DNA of 64,000 bases. Origin: Sphingomicrobium clamense. Its GTDB lineage: Bacteria > Pseudomonadota > Alphaproteobacteria > Sphingomonadales > Sphingomonadaceae. This document shows positions 46,420-56,539 of the stretch, one piece after another. Every line of letters starts with the position of its first letter. Position 1 is the stretch's first letter. A model generated the notes under the pieces. That model saw only the letters and a list, made by a program, of their open reading frames with translations, did no database searches and was not told the DNA's origin. Location: assembly GCF_019264355.1 (NCBI RefSeq), contig NZ_JAHVAH010000001.1:232001-296000 (forward strand), in the 5' to 3' direction. The position numbers were made by a program, and so were the translations under genes.

Positions 46420-47705
46420 TGGAGGCCGCAGCCTCCGATACGATCGTTGCGCTGTCGAGCGGGAGCCTTCCTGCGGCTATCGCCGTCGTCCGCATGAGCG
46501 GACCCAGGGCCCCCGAGGTTGCCGAGGCGATCGCGGGGGCGCTTCCGGCGCCGCGAACCGCGTCGCTGCGGGTCTTGCGCGATCCGTCCGATGCCAGCCC
46601 GATCGATGAGGCGCTGGTCCTCCACTTTCCGGCGCCCGACACGGCGACAGGCGAAGAAATCGTTGAATTTCAATGCCATGGTTCGAATGCCGTGGTGCGC
46701 AAGCTGATTGACGTCATGACATCAGTGAAGGGGTGCCGCCTTGCGCAGCCGGGTGAATTTACCCGTCGAGCGCTCGAGAGTGGCCGGGTCGACCTAACCG
46801 CGGCCGAGGGCCTTGGCGACCTGCTCGCCGCAGAGACCGAGGCCCAACGCCGCTCGGCACTGCGAATCGCACGAGGCGGGCTCCACGACGAGCTCGCGTC
46901 GCTGCTTGAGAAGCTGGTCACCCTGTCTGCCAGGCTCGAGGCCGCGATCGACTATGTGGGTGACGAGGAGGAGACGGGCGGACAGGACGACGCGCTTCGG
47001 GCCGAATTCGCCGCCATTCGTGACAAGGTCGACGAGCTGATCGCAAAACCCTCGGTCGAGCCTTTGCGCGAGGGCATTCGGGTCGTCGTCGGTGGGCCTA
47101 CAAATGCTGGTAAATCCAGTCTTATCAATAAGTTAGCGGGATCCGCGCGAGTAATCGTGTCCGATATCCACGGCACGACGCGCGATCTTGTCGAGATCCC
47201 TGTTTCGATCGGCGGCGTGCCGTTCACGTTGGTCGATACCGCGGGCCTGCGCGAGAGCGACGACACCATCGAGCAAATCGGGATCGAGCTCGCCGGACAA
47301 GCCCAGCGAGATGCCGACATCCTCTTATGGCTCGGTGATCCCGACCAAATGCCAGAGCACCCCCGCGCGATCCTGGTCCGATCGAAGAGCGACCTGGACG
47401 AAACGTCGGACGGAACGGGCATCGCCGTGTCGAGCAAGACCGGCGACGGCCTCCCCTCCCTCATGGCGAAACTTACGGAGCTTGCACGGGGCATCGTCCC
47501 GACCGCCGACGAAATCGGACTATCCGACTGGCAGGCGGACACGTTGAGAGTCGTGCGAGAGACCTTGGACGTTCACAGCGAGGATCTCGCGATTCTGGCG
47601 GATTCCGTGAGGTCTGCGCGAGTTTCGGTCGGAAGGCTGCTCGGCGCAGGCGACGTCGAAGACGTGCTCGACCGCCTTTTCGGCAAATTCTGCCTCGGAA
47701 AGTAA
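46419..47705 (+). CDS. mnmE: tRNA modification GTPase MnmE
   Basis: A 428-residue GTPase that, with MnmG, makes the 5-carboxymethylaminomethyl modification of wobble uridine. N-terminal formyl-THF domain (about 1-115), helical domain, G domain with Walker A GPTNAGKS (near 227), DTAGLRESDD and NKSD-like RSKSD, and C-terminal FCLGK corresponding to FCIGK. The GTG start overlaps the preceding TAG by 1 nt, so its ribosome-binding site is weak and translation may be coupled. It is somewhat shorter than the E. coli protein. Confidence 0.94.
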   Translation: MEAAASDTIVALSSGSLPAAIAVVRMSGPRAPEVAEAIAGALPAPRTASLRVLRDPSDASPIDEALVLHFPAPDTATGEEIVEFQCHGSNAVVRKLIDVMTSVKGCRLAQPGEFTRRALESGRVDLTAAEGLGDLLAAETEAQRRSALRIARGGLHDELASLLEKLVTLSARLEAAIDYVGDEEETGGQDDALRAEFAAIRDKVDELIAKPSVEPLREGIRVVVGGPTNAGKSSLINKLAGSARVIVSDIHGTTRDLVEIPVSIGGVPFTLVDTAGLRESDDTIEQIGIELAGQAQRDADILLWLGDPDQMPEHPRAILVRSKSDLDETSDGTGIAVSSKTGDGLPSLMAKLTELARGIVPTADEIGLSDWQADTLRVVRETLDVHSEDLAILADSVRSARVSVGRLLGAGDVEDVLDRLFGKFCLGK

Positions 47706-47721
47706 TGTTTCACGTGAAACA
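47706..47721. repeat. parS site 1 (TGTTTCACGTGAAACA)
   Basis: A perfect 16-bp parS palindrome beginning on the base after the mnmE stop and 44 bp before mnmG. ParB binds parS, spreads, and recruits ParA for chromosome segregation; parB is 3.2 kb downstream. The site also lies in the mnmE-mnmG gap. Confidence 0.93.
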
Positions 47722-47764
47722 TCGCTCTTTTGACCGAATCGTCGTCATCGCATAGGGAGCGTGG

Positions 47765-49570
47765 ATGTTTGACGTTCTGGTCATCGGTGGTGGACATGCA
47801 GGCGTGGAAGCGGCGGTCGCTTCCGCGCGCATGGGTGTGCGCACCGGGCTGATCAGCTTCGCGCGCGACAATCTTGGCCAGATGTCCTGCAATCCGTCGA
47901 TCGGAGGCGTGGGCAAAGGGCACATCGTCCGCGAAATCGATGTGTTCGAGGCGGTACAGCCCCTGGCGGCCGACAAGGCCGCCATTCACTATCGGATGCT
48001 CAACGCGTCCAAGGGTGCAGCGGTCCGTGGTCCGCGCGTCCAAGCGGATCGTCGTCTTTTCCATGCCGCCGTCCAGGGCGAGGTCGCGTCGCTGCCAATC
48101 GACATCATCGAGGGCGAAGCGAGCCAGTTGCTAATCGATAAGGAACGAGTCTCCGGCGTTATATTCTCTGATGGGACGATCTTGTCGAGCAATGCCGTCG
48201 TCATTGCCACTGGCACGTTCCTCGGTGGCCGGATTTTCCGCGGAAATGAGCGGGAAATTGGCGGTCGAGTGGATGAACGCGCCGCTTCGCTACTCGGCGA
48301 TCAATTCATCGATCTCGGGCTCGTCGCGGGCCGTCTGAAGACCGGTACCCCGCCACGGATCGACGGCCGGACGATCGATTGGTCGTGCCTGCAGCCCCAG
48401 CCTTCGGATAGCGATCGCTGGTCGCTGTCACTCCGCGATGTTGGCACTCGCCCTGCCCAGCTTGCCTGCGCGATCACCCGGACCAATCCGCGAACCCACG
48501 AGATCATCGCCGCTAACGAAGACCGCTCCCCACTATATGCCGGTGCCATCGATGGACGCGGTCCGCGCTATTGCCCGTCGATCGAGGACAAGGTTCGTCG
48601 TTTTTCCGACCGCGACCATCACCAGATCTTTCTGGAGCCCGAGGGTCTCGATACGGCGCTGGTATATCCCAATGGCATTTCGACCTCGCTCCCCAACGAC
48701 GTTCAGGTGGAAATGGTGCGAAGCATGGAGGGACTCGAGCGAGCCACGCTCGCGACCCCGGGCTATGCGGTTGAATATGCGTACTGCGATCCGCGCCGCC
48801 TGGATCGTCGATTGGCCCACAGAGATATTCACGGCCTGTTTCTCGCTGGCCAGATCAACGGCACGACGGGGTATGAGGAGGCGGCAGGCCAAGGGTTGGT
48901 CGCAGGCCTCAACGCCGCCGCGCGATGCCTCGAGCAAGATCCGATCCTGTTCGACCGCGCCGACTCCTACATAGGCGTGATGGTAGACGACCTCACGATC
49001 CATGGTGCCAGCGAGCCCTATCGGATGATGACGGCGCGGAGCGAATTCCGCCTCCATCTCCGCGCTGACAACGCACCCGAACGGCTTGGCGACCTGGCCC
49101 GCCGGACGGGAATTTCGGACAAACATCGAGCCCGTCTCGATACCCGCGCCGAACGTCGAGCTGCGCTCTCGGAACAGCTCGATATGCGCTTGCGAGCTGA
49201 AGAGCTCGGGCTACCGGGCGACGGCCATCGCCGGCCCTTGTCGGACTGGGTCAGCCGGCCCGGCGGCGAACAAGCCGTGCGCACTCGTCTGGGGACGGAT
49301 GAGATCGTCGACACTGTGCTCGCCGACGCGATCTACGCTCCTTATTTGGAGCGACAACGCAACGAGTGGGAAGCTGTCGAAGGGCAACGGAAAACGCGGA
49401 TTCCCGCCGATTTCGACTTCGAGTCGGTTCATGGTCTGTCGGCCGAGATGGTCGAGCGCTTAAGTGCAGCGCGACCCGATACGATCGATCAGGCCTCACG
49501 CGTGCAGGGTGTCACCCCGGCCGCGCTAACCGCCATCCATCTAAAACTTGCGAGGTCTCGTGCAGCCTGA
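47765..49570 (+). CDS. mnmG: tRNA uridine 5-carboxymethylaminomethyl modification enzyme MnmG
   Basis: A 601-residue FAD enzyme starting MFDVLVIGGGHAGVEAAVAS, with FAD loop near 7-14, CNPSIGGVGKGHIVREID, KTGTPPRIDGRTIDW, and FLAGQINGTTGYEEAAGQG near residue 365. It forms an alpha2-beta2 complex with MnmE. AGGGAG lies 5 nt before ATG. It overlaps rsmG (GTG 49560) by 11 bp. Confidence 0.96.
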   Translation: MFDVLVIGGGHAGVEAAVASARMGVRTGLISFARDNLGQMSCNPSIGGVGKGHIVREIDVFEAVQPLAADKAAIHYRMLNASKGAAVRGPRVQADRRLFHAAVQGEVASLPIDIIEGEASQLLIDKERVSGVIFSDGTILSSNAVVIATGTFLGGRIFRGNEREIGGRVDERAASLLGDQFIDLGLVAGRLKTGTPPRIDGRTIDWSCLQPQPSDSDRWSLSLRDVGTRPAQLACAITRTNPRTHEIIAANEDRSPLYAGAIDGRGPRYCPSIEDKVRRFSDRDHHQIFLEPEGLDTALVYPNGISTSLPNDVQVEMVRSMEGLERATLATPGYAVEYAYCDPRRLDRRLAHRDIHGLFLAGQINGTTGYEEAAGQGLVAGLNAAARCLEQDPILFDRADSYIGVMVDDLTIHGASEPYRMMTARSEFRLHLRADNAPERLGDLARRTGISDKHRARLDTRAERRAALSEQLDMRLRAEELGLPGDGHRRPLSDWVSRPGGEQAVRTRLGTDEIVDTVLADAIYAPYLERQRNEWEAVEGQRKTRIPADFDFESVHGLSAEMVERLSAARPDTIDQASRVQGVTPAALTAIHLKLARSRAA

Positions 49571-50177
49571 CCTAGAGGCTCTTCTGCAGCGCGATGTTTC
49601 ACGTGAAACATGCGAAAAGCTCGAGGCGTACAAAGCGCTTCTCATCGAGGAAAACGAGCGCCAGAACCTCATCTCCAAGGCCACGATCGATGAGTTCGAT
49701 CAACGCCACTTGATCGACAGCGCGCAGCTTCTCACCAACCACGCAGACCCCGCTGGCAAATGGCTCGACGTCGGCTCCGGCGCCGGCCTCCCCGGCATCG
49801 TCCTAGCGACCCTCCACCCGGGCTCCGTTACGCTAGTCGAACCCCGCCGCCTCCGCGCCGAGTTCCTGCGACGCGTTGTCGATGACCTCACCTTATCCAA
49901 CGCGACCGTGCACCACAAAAAGGTCGAACAGGTAACCGACGCTCCAACCGTCATCACCGGCCGCGCGGTGGCCAACGTCTCCAAATTCCTGTCGCTGACA
50001 GAACATCTCACCGACTTATCCACACATTTTGTGCTTCCCAAGGGCCGAAAGGCTGCCGAAGAACTGGAAGCAGCGAAGAAGGTCTGGCAGGGTAGGTTCG
50101 AGCTTGTCCCGAGTGTGACCGACGCGGAAGCCTCGATCCTGCTGGCAAGCGGCATCAAGCGGAGGGGGAAGAGATGA
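49560..50177 (+). CDS. rsmG: 16S rRNA m7G527 methyltransferase
   Basis: A 205-residue methyltransferase acting on G527 of 16S rRNA. SAM site WLDVGSGAGLPGIVLA; conserved ENERQNLISKATID and SRAVANV-like GRAVANVSKFL; KGRKAAEELE. The start is GTG 49560 with GCGAGG 4 nt upstream, overlapping mnmG by 11 bp; a TTG at 49548 is the alternative. parS site 2 is inside its 5' end. It overlaps parA by ATGA. Confidence 0.93.
   Translation: MQPDLEALLQRDVSRETCEKLEAYKALLIEENERQNLISKATIDEFDQRHLIDSAQLLTNHADPAGKWLDVGSGAGLPGIVLATLHPGSVTLVEPRRLRAEFLRRVVDDLTLSNATVHHKKVEQVTDAPTVITGRAVANVSKFLSLTEHLTDLSTHFVLPKGRKAAEELEAAKKVWQGRFELVPSVTDAEASILLASGIKRRGKR
49595..49610. repeat. parS site 2, inside rsmG
   Basis: A second perfect TGTTTCACGTGAAACA, within codons about 12-17 of rsmG, where it encodes VSRET and flanking bases. 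It is 1.35 kb before parB and 1.9 kb after site 1. Having the site coding fixes the rsmG N-terminal sequence. Confidence 0.93.
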
Positions 50178-50956
50178 TCCGGATCGCAGTCGCCAACCAG
50201 AAGGGTGGGGTGGGCAAGACCACGACCGCCATCAATCTCGCGACGGCGCTCGCAGCAATCGGCTGGAAAGTCCTCCTCATCGACCTGGATCCGCAGGGCA
50301 ACGCCTCAACCGGGCTTGGGGTCGCCGCTGCCGATCGTACCCGTTCAAGCTATGATGTCCTGACCGGCAACGAAACAGTCACGGATGCCGCGGTCGAGAC
50401 CAAGGTACCGCGCCTCGATCTGCTCTCGGCAACAGTCGACCTATCGGGCGCCGAGATCGAGCTTGTCGCGCTCGAAGATCGCACGCATCGCCTGGTCCAG
50501 GCGCTCGACGAAGCGCCTCCGGGACGCTGGGACATCTGCCTGATCGACTGCCCGCCCTCTCTCGGCCTTCTGACCGTGAACGCCCTTGTCGCGGCGCGTC
50601 ACCTCCTGGTACCGCTCCAGTGCGAGTTTTTTGCGCTTGAAGGCCTCAGCCAGCTGCTCCAGACCGTGGAGCGTGTGCGACAAGCCTATAATTCGGACCT
50701 CTCAATCCTCGGCGTGGCACTGACCATGTTCGATCGCCGCAACAATCTTTCAGGTCAGGTTGGCGAGGACGTTCGTGCTTGCCTCGGCGACACCGTCTTC
50801 CAGACCGTCGTTCCCAGAAATGTGCGACTTTCGGAGGCGCCCAGCCATGGGCTGCCGGCGCTGATCTACGACATGAAGTGCCCGGGCAGCGCCGCCTACC
50901 TCAAACTGGCGCGCGAAATCATCGATCGCCTGCCTGCTCGAGCGGAGGCCGCATAA
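50174..50956 (+). CDS. parA: Chromosome partitioning ATPase ParA
   Basis: A 260-residue Walker-type ATPase without the N-terminal HTH of plasmid type Ia proteins, so the chromosomal type. Deviant Walker A KGGVGKTT (11-18), switch I VLLIDLDPQGNAST, and Walker B ICLIDCPPSLGLL. It drives segregation with ParB-parS. It overlaps rsmG upstream (ATGA) and parB downstream (TAATG). Confidence 0.96.
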   Translation: MIRIAVANQKGGVGKTTTAINLATALAAIGWKVLLIDLDPQGNASTGLGVAAADRTRSSYDVLTGNETVTDAAVETKVPRLDLLSATVDLSGAEIELVALEDRTHRLVQALDEAPPGRWDICLIDCPPSLGLLTVNALVAARHLLVPLQCEFFALEGLSQLLQTVERVRQAYNSDLSILGVALTMFDRRNNLSGQVGEDVRACLGDTVFQTVVPRNVRLSEAPSHGLPALIYDMKCPGSAAYLKLAREIIDRLPARAEAA

Positions 50957-51834
50957 TGAAAAAGCCAAGTGGTCTGGGCAAAGGGCTGTCCGCGCTTCTC
51001 GACGATGCGCAAGCACGTCGCCAGGCAAGCGGCGGAGAGGTCGAGAAGTCCACGGGTGTGGACACGATCGCGATCGCCGACATCAAACCCAACCCTAACC
51101 AGCCGCGGCGACACTTCGACGCCGACGCGCTGACCGAGTTGTCGGAATCGATCGCGCGTGACGGCGTGTTGCAGCCGATCATCGTGCGGCCCGTCGATGG
51201 CGGCTACGAGCTGATCGCCGGCGAGCGTCGCTGGCGGGCGGCCCAGCAGGCGCAACTCCATGAGATTCCAGCCTTAATTCGTGAGAGCGATGTCGAGCAT
51301 AGCGCCGAACTCGCGATTATCGAGAATATCCAACGCGAAGATCTCAATGCGATCGAAGAGGCGGCCGCCTACAAGGCGCTGATGGACGCCTATGGCCACG
51401 GCCCGGCGCAAGTCGGCGAGATTGTCGGCAAGTCGCGCAGCCATGTCGCCAACCTGTTGCGATTGCTCGAATTACCCGACGAAGTGCAGCAAATGCTCTT
51501 GCGAGGCGATATCAGCATGGGTCATGCCCGTGCCGCTGCGGGTGCGGAAGATCCGCTAGCACTTGCTAAGTCAATCGTTTCCGAAGGCCTGTCGGTGCGC
51601 CAGGCGGAGCAGCGCGCCAAGGCGGCAAAAACCCCGAAAAACTCCGGACAGTCGTCGAGCGCATCGGGCCCGGCGGACGCCGATCTGGCAGCGCTCCAAC
51701 GCCAACTGGGCGACATGCTCGGTTTGCGCGTACGCGTCCTGCATGGGCAAAAGGGCGGCAAGGTCGAACTCAGCTATCGCACGCTCGACCAGCTCGACAT
51801 GATCTGCCAGCGACTCTCGGGCGAGCCGATCTAG
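50956..51834 (+). CDS. parB: Chromosome partitioning protein ParB
   Basis: A 292-residue ParB/Spo0J: N-terminal KKPSGLGKGLSALLDD ParA-stimulating segment; NPNQPRRHFD, then GERRWRAAQQAQL with the CTP-binding C-motifs, the HTH with GKSRSHVANLLRLLELP, and a C-terminal dimerisation domain (about 235-292). It binds the two parS sites. The start TAATG overlaps the parA stop. It is convergent with holA, with an 8-bp gap. Confidence 0.96.
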   Translation: MKKPSGLGKGLSALLDDAQARRQASGGEVEKSTGVDTIAIADIKPNPNQPRRHFDADALTELSESIARDGVLQPIIVRPVDGGYELIAGERRWRAAQQAQLHEIPALIRESDVEHSAELAIIENIQREDLNAIEEAAAYKALMDAYGHGPAQVGEIVGKSRSHVANLLRLLELPDEVQQMLLRGDISMGHARAAAGAEDPLALAKSIVSEGLSVRQAEQRAKAAKTPKNSGQSSSASGPADADLAALQRQLGDMLGLRVRVLHGQKGGKVELSYRTLDQLDMICQRLSGEPI

Positions 51835-51842
51835 GTCGATTT

Positions 51843-52868
51843 CTAGCGTCGCCGCGCCGACTGGGCGATCCTCGCGACGGCCAGCAATTCCTCACCGATG
51901 GCCGACTTGGCCGGCAACTGGGTGAACATCATCCGTCGCTCAAGGTCGGTGATCCGCTCCCCGAGCCGCGCGAGGCGGGGCGCCGACCAACGCATCAGCA
52001 TCTCCGTGACGACCGGTTTGTCTTTCCAGAATAGCGCTCGTCCCATCGACGAGATGACTGCCGAGGCGGGCTCGCCCGCTGCCACTCGCGCCTGCATCGG
52101 CGCGAGCATCACGATCCGCCGCTGCATTGCACGCAGAATCGTAATTGCCTCCGAGCCGTTCGCCGACATCGCGTCGACACCTTCCTGCACGGCGGCGATG
52201 TCGCCGACCATCGCTCGATCCCCCAAGCCGAAGAACGCCACGTCGCCGGTTCCCGCACCAAGCCGGTCGACCACGTCATCTTCGAGCGGAACGGGATCAC
52301 TCTCTCCCGAACCGAGATAAAGCGCGTATTTCTCGACTTCCTGCCGAGCCAGCTCCCGATTGTTGGCCGTCATTCCCGCAATCCGCGACACCACGCCTGG
52401 CGCAGGCGCAAGCCCGTGCTCGCGGCAAAGCTGCTCGATGATATTCTCATACTCGCGGCCCTCGGGCGCATAGGAGATGTGGGCCAGCGCATGCGGGCTC
52501 GCCTCCGTAGCCTTGAGCAGCTTGCTCGTCTTGCGCAGCGCGCCAGCAATCGCGATCGTCGGGTGTTCGGCGCCCGGTGCCTCGAGCAAGGCTTCGACGC
52601 CCGCCACGATTTCGTCTGCAGCGGGTTCGATCCAGATCGCCTTGGCCCCGCCGAACATCGACAATGCATTGGCTTCGTCCGCCAGCTTCGCCGGGTCGGA
52701 CTTGATGGCGCCGCCTTCCATCGCGTCTTTTGCCGCGCCAAATGCCTTGAGCAAGCGCGTCGCATGGCTGCGCGAACTCGCCTCGTCGGCACCGTGGAAG
52801 AGATAGAAGCGGATCGCCGGGTCCGGCGTGTCGAGCCGGCGCGGAATATCGCCGCGCTGCGTCTTCAC
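51843..52868 (-). CDS. holA: DNA polymerase III delta subunit
   Basis: A 341-residue clamp-loader subunit: RFYLFHGADEASSRSHATRL, EANALSMFGGAKAIWI, and the C-terminal part (about 215-341, VGDIAAVQEGVDAM, RRIVMLAPMQARVAAGE). It opens the beta clamp on ATP hydrolysis. The start is GTG 52868, overlapping the lptE stop by GTGA. The Walker site is degenerate, as usual for delta. Confidence 0.9.
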   Translation of the reverse strand: MKTQRGDIPRRLDTPDPAIRFYLFHGADEASSRSHATRLLKAFGAAKDAMEGGAIKSDPAKLADEANALSMFGGAKAIWIEPAADEIVAGVEALLEAPGAEHPTIAIAGALRKTSKLLKATEASPHALAHISYAPEGREYENIIEQLCREHGLAPAPGVVSRIAGMTANNRELARQEVEKYALYLGSGESDPVPLEDDVVDRLGAGTGDVAFFGLGDRAMVGDIAAVQEGVDAMSANGSEAITILRAMQRRIVMLAPMQARVAAGEPASAVISSMGRALFWKDKPVVTEMLMRWSAPRLARLGERITDLERRMMFTQLPAKSAIGEELLAVARIAQSARRR

Positions 52869-53371
52869 CGGTCCGCGCTCCGTGTGAAATAGAGGCCGAG
52901 CCGATTGACGATGTCGTCCGCGACTTCCTTCGACAGCCGCTCAGCCGCGGTCTGCTCGGCCGCCACCGTGGCATATTCGGAGCTGGTGATATCGATGCCC
53001 GCATCGCTCCCCGCGGTCGAATCGAGCACGGTCTCACCCGTCTGCATGTCGACGAGCTGGTAGCGCGCGCGAAGCGTCCGCCGTTCGCGCGTCGCGGCCG
53101 CGTCGCCGCGAATGCCGAAACGGGTGATGTCATCGTCAATCTCGACATCGAGCCGGTAGCGCGCGCCGTCGGGCATTGCGCCTCCGCCAAGCCGGTCGAT
53201 CAACGCATTGCGCAGCAGCCATCCCGAGCGGTCGTCGATCGGACCGACCGCAACCAGCGAAAGCTGCGAGCCCGCGACCCCGCTCGCCCCGTCCGCATAA
53301 AGCGGCCTGAAACCGCAAGCCGACAGCCCGGCGGTCGCGATAGCGAGGAGAAGGGCGGCACGGCGCGTCAC
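52865..53371 (-). CDS. lptE: LPS assembly lipoprotein LptE
   Basis: A 168-residue outer-membrane lipoprotein: lipobox [13 protein letters not shown] (Cys19), the GFRPLY signature of LptE. It plugs LptD and helps assemble LPS on the outer surface. The start is GTG 53371, overlapping the leuS TGA (GTGA). The leuS-lptE-holA order is the usual one in alphaproteobacteria. Confidence 0.9.
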   Translation of the reverse strand: MTRRAALLLAIATAGLSACGFRPLYADGASGVAGSQLSLVAVGPIDDRSGWLLRNALIDRLGGGAMPDGARYRLDVEIDDDITRFGIRGDAAATRERRTLRARYQLVDMQTGETVLDSTAGSDAGIDITSSEYATVAAEQTAAERLSKEVADDIVNRLGLYFTRSADR

Positions 53372-55890
53372 GCGACGATATTCACCAGTCGGTCGGGCAC
53401 GACGATGACCTTGCGCGGTGCGTTGCCGCCGAGATGCTCCTGGATCTTGGGCAGCGCGAGCGCCTGCGCCTCCGCATCATCCTTCGCGGTACCCCGCGCA
53501 ACCTGCATCTTGTCGCGCAGCTTGCCGTTGACCTGGATGACCATCGTCACTTCGTCCTCGACCAGCATGGCCTCGTCAAACGTCGGCCAAGCAGAGTCTG
53601 CCACCATCGTCTCGCCGCCGCGCAGCGCATGCGCTTCCTCGGCGAGATGCGGCGCCATGGGCGAGATGAGTTTGAGCAGCGTGTCGATTGCCTCGTCGCG
53701 GGTCGCGGTCGGCGACGCTTTCTCGATCGCGCTCACATACTCGTAGAGCGCGGCGATCGCCTTGTTGAATTGCAGCGCGTCGATGGCGTCGCCGACAGCC
53801 TTCACCGTCTGGTGTCGCTTGCGCGCGAGATCCTTGTCTTCGCCTTCGCTTGCGCGTTCGCCCTGGACCAGCTTCCACACACGCTGGACGAATCGCGCCG
53901 CGCCCTCGATGCCGCCCGTCGACCATTCGAAGTCGCGCTCGGGCGGGCTGTCGGAGAGCACGAACCAGCGCGCGGCATCGGCGCCATAGTCGGCGACGAT
54001 CGGCTCGGGATCGACCGTGTTGCGCTTCGACTTGGACATTTTTTCCACGCGCCCGCGCTTTACCTGTGCGCCGTTGGCGAGTTCGATCAGCTCACCATCC
54101 TCGCTGACCCCGATTTCGGTCGGGTTGAGCCAGCGCCCGTCGAGCGACTGGAACGTCTCGTGCGTCACCATGCCCTGCGTGAACAGGCCGGCGAAGGGCT
54201 CGGATATATCGAGCTGCCCCATATGCTTGAGCGCACGCGTCCAGAAGCGAGCGTAGAGCAAGTGCAGGATCGCATGCTCGACCCCGCCAATATACTGCTG
54301 CACCGGCAGCCATGCCTCGGCCTCGGCCTTGTTAAACGGCTTGTCTTCCGGCTGCGAGGCGAAGCGGATGAAATACCAGCTGCTGTCGACGAACGTGTCG
54401 AGCGTGTCGGTCTCGCGTCGCGCAGCGCTGCCGCACTTGGGGCAGTCGACCTTGCCCCAGGTCGGGTGGCGGTCGAGCGGGTTGCCGGGTATCTCGAAGC
54501 TGACATCCTCGGGGAGCGTCACGGGCAGCTGGTCCTTGGGGACGCCCACCGGACCGCAATCGTCGCAATGGATGATCGGGATCGGCGTGCCCCAATAACG
54601 CTGGCGGCTCACCCCCCAGTCGCGCAGGCGATAGACAGTCTGGCCCTCGCCCCAGCCCTCGCTTTCGGCGCGCTCGACGATGGCGGCCTTGGCGGCCTCG
54701 GTGTCCATCCCGTCGAGGAAGCGCGAATTGACCGCGACGCCCGGATCGGTGTCGGCAGCGTCGAGGATCGGATCGCCCGCCGCGTCAGTCGAAGACGCGA
54801 CGACACGCTGGATCGGCAGGTTGTATTTGGACGCGAATTCGTAATCGCGCTGGTCATGTCCGGGCACGCCGAACACCGCGCCGGTGCCGTAATCCATCAG
54901 CACGAAATTCGCGATATAGACCGGCAGCTGCCAGTCGGGGTCGAGCGGATGCACCGCCTTGAGGCCGGTGTCGTAGCCCTTCTTTTCCTGCGTCTCGAGC
55001 TCGGCCGCAGTGGTCCCGCCCGCCTTGCATTCCTTGATGAAGGCACCTGCCGCCCCGTCGTGACGCGCGGCAGCGAGCGCGATCGGATGATCCGCGCTGA
55101 CCGCGACGAAGCTCGATCCGAAGATCGTGTCGGGGCGCGTGGTGAACACCTCGATGTCCGACTGTCCGTCGATCGGCTCGGCCAGCTGGAACTTGAACTG
55201 CATGCCCTGCGACTTGCCGATCCAGTTCTCCTGCATCAGGCGAACCTTGTCGGGCCACTTGTCGAGATCGCCCAGGCCTTCGAGCAGCTCGTCGGCAAAG
55301 TCGGTGATCTTGAGGAACCACTGGCTGAGCTTCTTGCGCTCGACCTCGGCGCCCGAGCGCCAGCCCTTGCCGTCAATGACCTGCTCGTTGGCGAGCACGG
55401 TCATGTCGACCGGGTCCCAATTGACCTCGCTTTCCTTGCGGAAGACGAGCCCCGCCTCGAGCATGTCTAGGAACAGCGCTTGTTCGTGGCCGTAATAGGC
55501 CGGGTCGCAGGTCGCGAACTCGCGGGTCCAGTCGAGCGCGAAGCCCAGCGTCTTCAATTGCGCGCGCATCGTGTCGATATTTTCCCACGTCCATGCGCCC
55601 GGGTGGACCTTGCGCTCCATCGCGGCATTTTCGGCGGGCATGCCGAAGGCGTCCCACCCCATCGGGTGGAGCACTTCGTGTCCCGTCATCCGCTTGTAGC
55701 GCGCGATGACGTCGCCCATCGCATAGTTGCGCACGTGGCCCATGTGGATCCGCCCGCTCGGGTACGGAAACATTTCCAGCACATAGGACTTGGGCTTGGG
55801 CGACGCGCTATCGGCGGCGAAGGTGTTTTCCTTCTCCCACCGCGCCTGCCACCGCGCATCGACACCCTTGGGGTCGAACTTTTCAGCCAT
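53368..55890 (-). CDS. leuS: Leucyl-tRNA synthetase
   Basis: An 840-residue class I synthetase: HIGH motif as HMGHVRNY ([18 protein letters not shown] split), CP1 editing domain (about 225-415) with threonine-rich [14 protein letters not shown], and KMSKS as [14 protein letters not shown] near 620. It charges tRNA-Leu and edits norvaline and isoleucine. One tRNA-Leu gene is also in this window. It starts 2 bp after the DUF3576 stop and is followed by lptE. Confidence 0.97.
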   Translation of the reverse strand: MAEKFDPKGVDARWQARWEKENTFAADSASPKPKSYVLEMFPYPSGRIHMGHVRNYAMGDVIARYKRMTGHEVLHPMGWDAFGMPAENAAMERKVHPGAWTWENIDTMRAQLKTLGFALDWTREFATCDPAYYGHEQALFLDMLEAGLVFRKESEVNWDPVDMTVLANEQVIDGKGWRSGAEVERKKLSQWFLKITDFADELLEGLGDLDKWPDKVRLMQENWIGKSQGMQFKFQLAEPIDGQSDIEVFTTRPDTIFGSSFVAVSADHPIALAAARHDGAAGAFIKECKAGGTTAAELETQEKKGYDTGLKAVHPLDPDWQLPVYIANFVLMDYGTGAVFGVPGHDQRDYEFASKYNLPIQRVVASSTDAAGDPILDAADTDPGVAVNSRFLDGMDTEAAKAAIVERAESEGWGEGQTVYRLRDWGVSRQRYWGTPIPIIHCDDCGPVGVPKDQLPVTLPEDVSFEIPGNPLDRHPTWGKVDCPKCGSAARRETDTLDTFVDSSWYFIRFASQPEDKPFNKAEAEAWLPVQQYIGGVEHAILHLLYARFWTRALKHMGQLDISEPFAGLFTQGMVTHETFQSLDGRWLNPTEIGVSEDGELIELANGAQVKRGRVEKMSKSKRNTVDPEPIVADYGADAARWFVLSDSPPERDFEWSTGGIEGAARFVQRVWKLVQGERASEGEDKDLARKRHQTVKAVGDAIDALQFNKAIAALYEYVSAIEKASPTATRDEAIDTLLKLISPMAPHLAEEAHALRGGETMVADSAWPTFDEAMLVEDEVTMVIQVNGKLRDKMQVARGTAKDDAEAQALALPKIQEHLGGNAPRKVIVVPDRLVNIVA

Positions 55891-55892
55891 GG

Positions 55893-56342
55893 CTAGCCGC
55901 CGGCGACGGTCGTGCGGCGAATATCGCGGGCGCGGGTGAGGATGATGTCCTCGAGCTTCTGGACTGTCGCGGCGGTGACCGGCGCGTCAACCCAGCTACC
56001 GTTGTTATTGGTCTGCTTGGCGACCGACACGCGCAACGCGTTTGCGCGCAGCGTCGAATCGAGAATGGCGACGGTCAGCTTGATACGCTCGTTGGGCGCG
56101 TTCGGGCTGGCGTACCAGTCGGTGATGACCACGCCGCTCGCGGCATCGGCCTGGAGCAGCGGGGCGAAGCTCACCGTGTCGACCGCGGCCTGCCAGAGGT
56201 AGGAGTTCACGCCGATCTGCGTCATCTGCGCGGGGGCGATCTGGGTCGGGGCGACGATGTCACGCCCGCCGCAGCCGGCAAGCGCGCTCGCCGCGGCGGC
56301 GATGAGCAGCAATTTGGGGGCGTGGGCGCGAACGATAGCCAT
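55893..56342 (-). CDS. DUF3576 family lipoprotein
   Basis: A 149-residue lipoprotein: signal with ALAGCGG lipobox (Cys near 24), then [20 protein letters not shown] and [24 protein letters not shown] sequence ([12 protein letters not shown]), the DUF3576 pattern found in alphaproteobacteria next to leuS. The function is unknown; the position next to leuS-lptE suggests an outer-membrane or envelope role. ATG 56342 is chosen as the signal peptide start; the longer frame to 56417 has no homology. Confidence 0.82.
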   Translation of the reverse strand: MAIVRAHAPKLLLIAAAASALAGCGGRDIVAPTQIAPAQMTQIGVNSYLWQAAVDTVSFAPLLQADAASGVVITDWYASPNAPNERIKLTVAILDSTLRANALRVSVAKQTNNNGSWVDAPVTAATVQKLEDIILTRARDIRRTTVAGG

Positions 56343-56539
56343 GTGTCTTCTTTCCTCACTCTCGGGGGTATGGAGGAAAGGGTTAGACGGGAGTGGGGGC
56401 TGCTGCAAGCGTGACAATATCGTCCCGATCCGGGGCAGGTTGTGGCGCTTGCGTCACAGACTCGGCATGAATCGACGGGTCAACGTGGAACCTTCGTTTC
56501 GCCCACGCTATATCCTTGTGGTCAAACGGAGTCGTTTTG

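Noticed and set aside
53434..55470. 678-codon plus-strand open frame opposite leuS
   Set aside because: It is the GC-rich antisense shadow of the intact leuS gene; composition is arginine-, leucine- and aspartate-rich with no domain.
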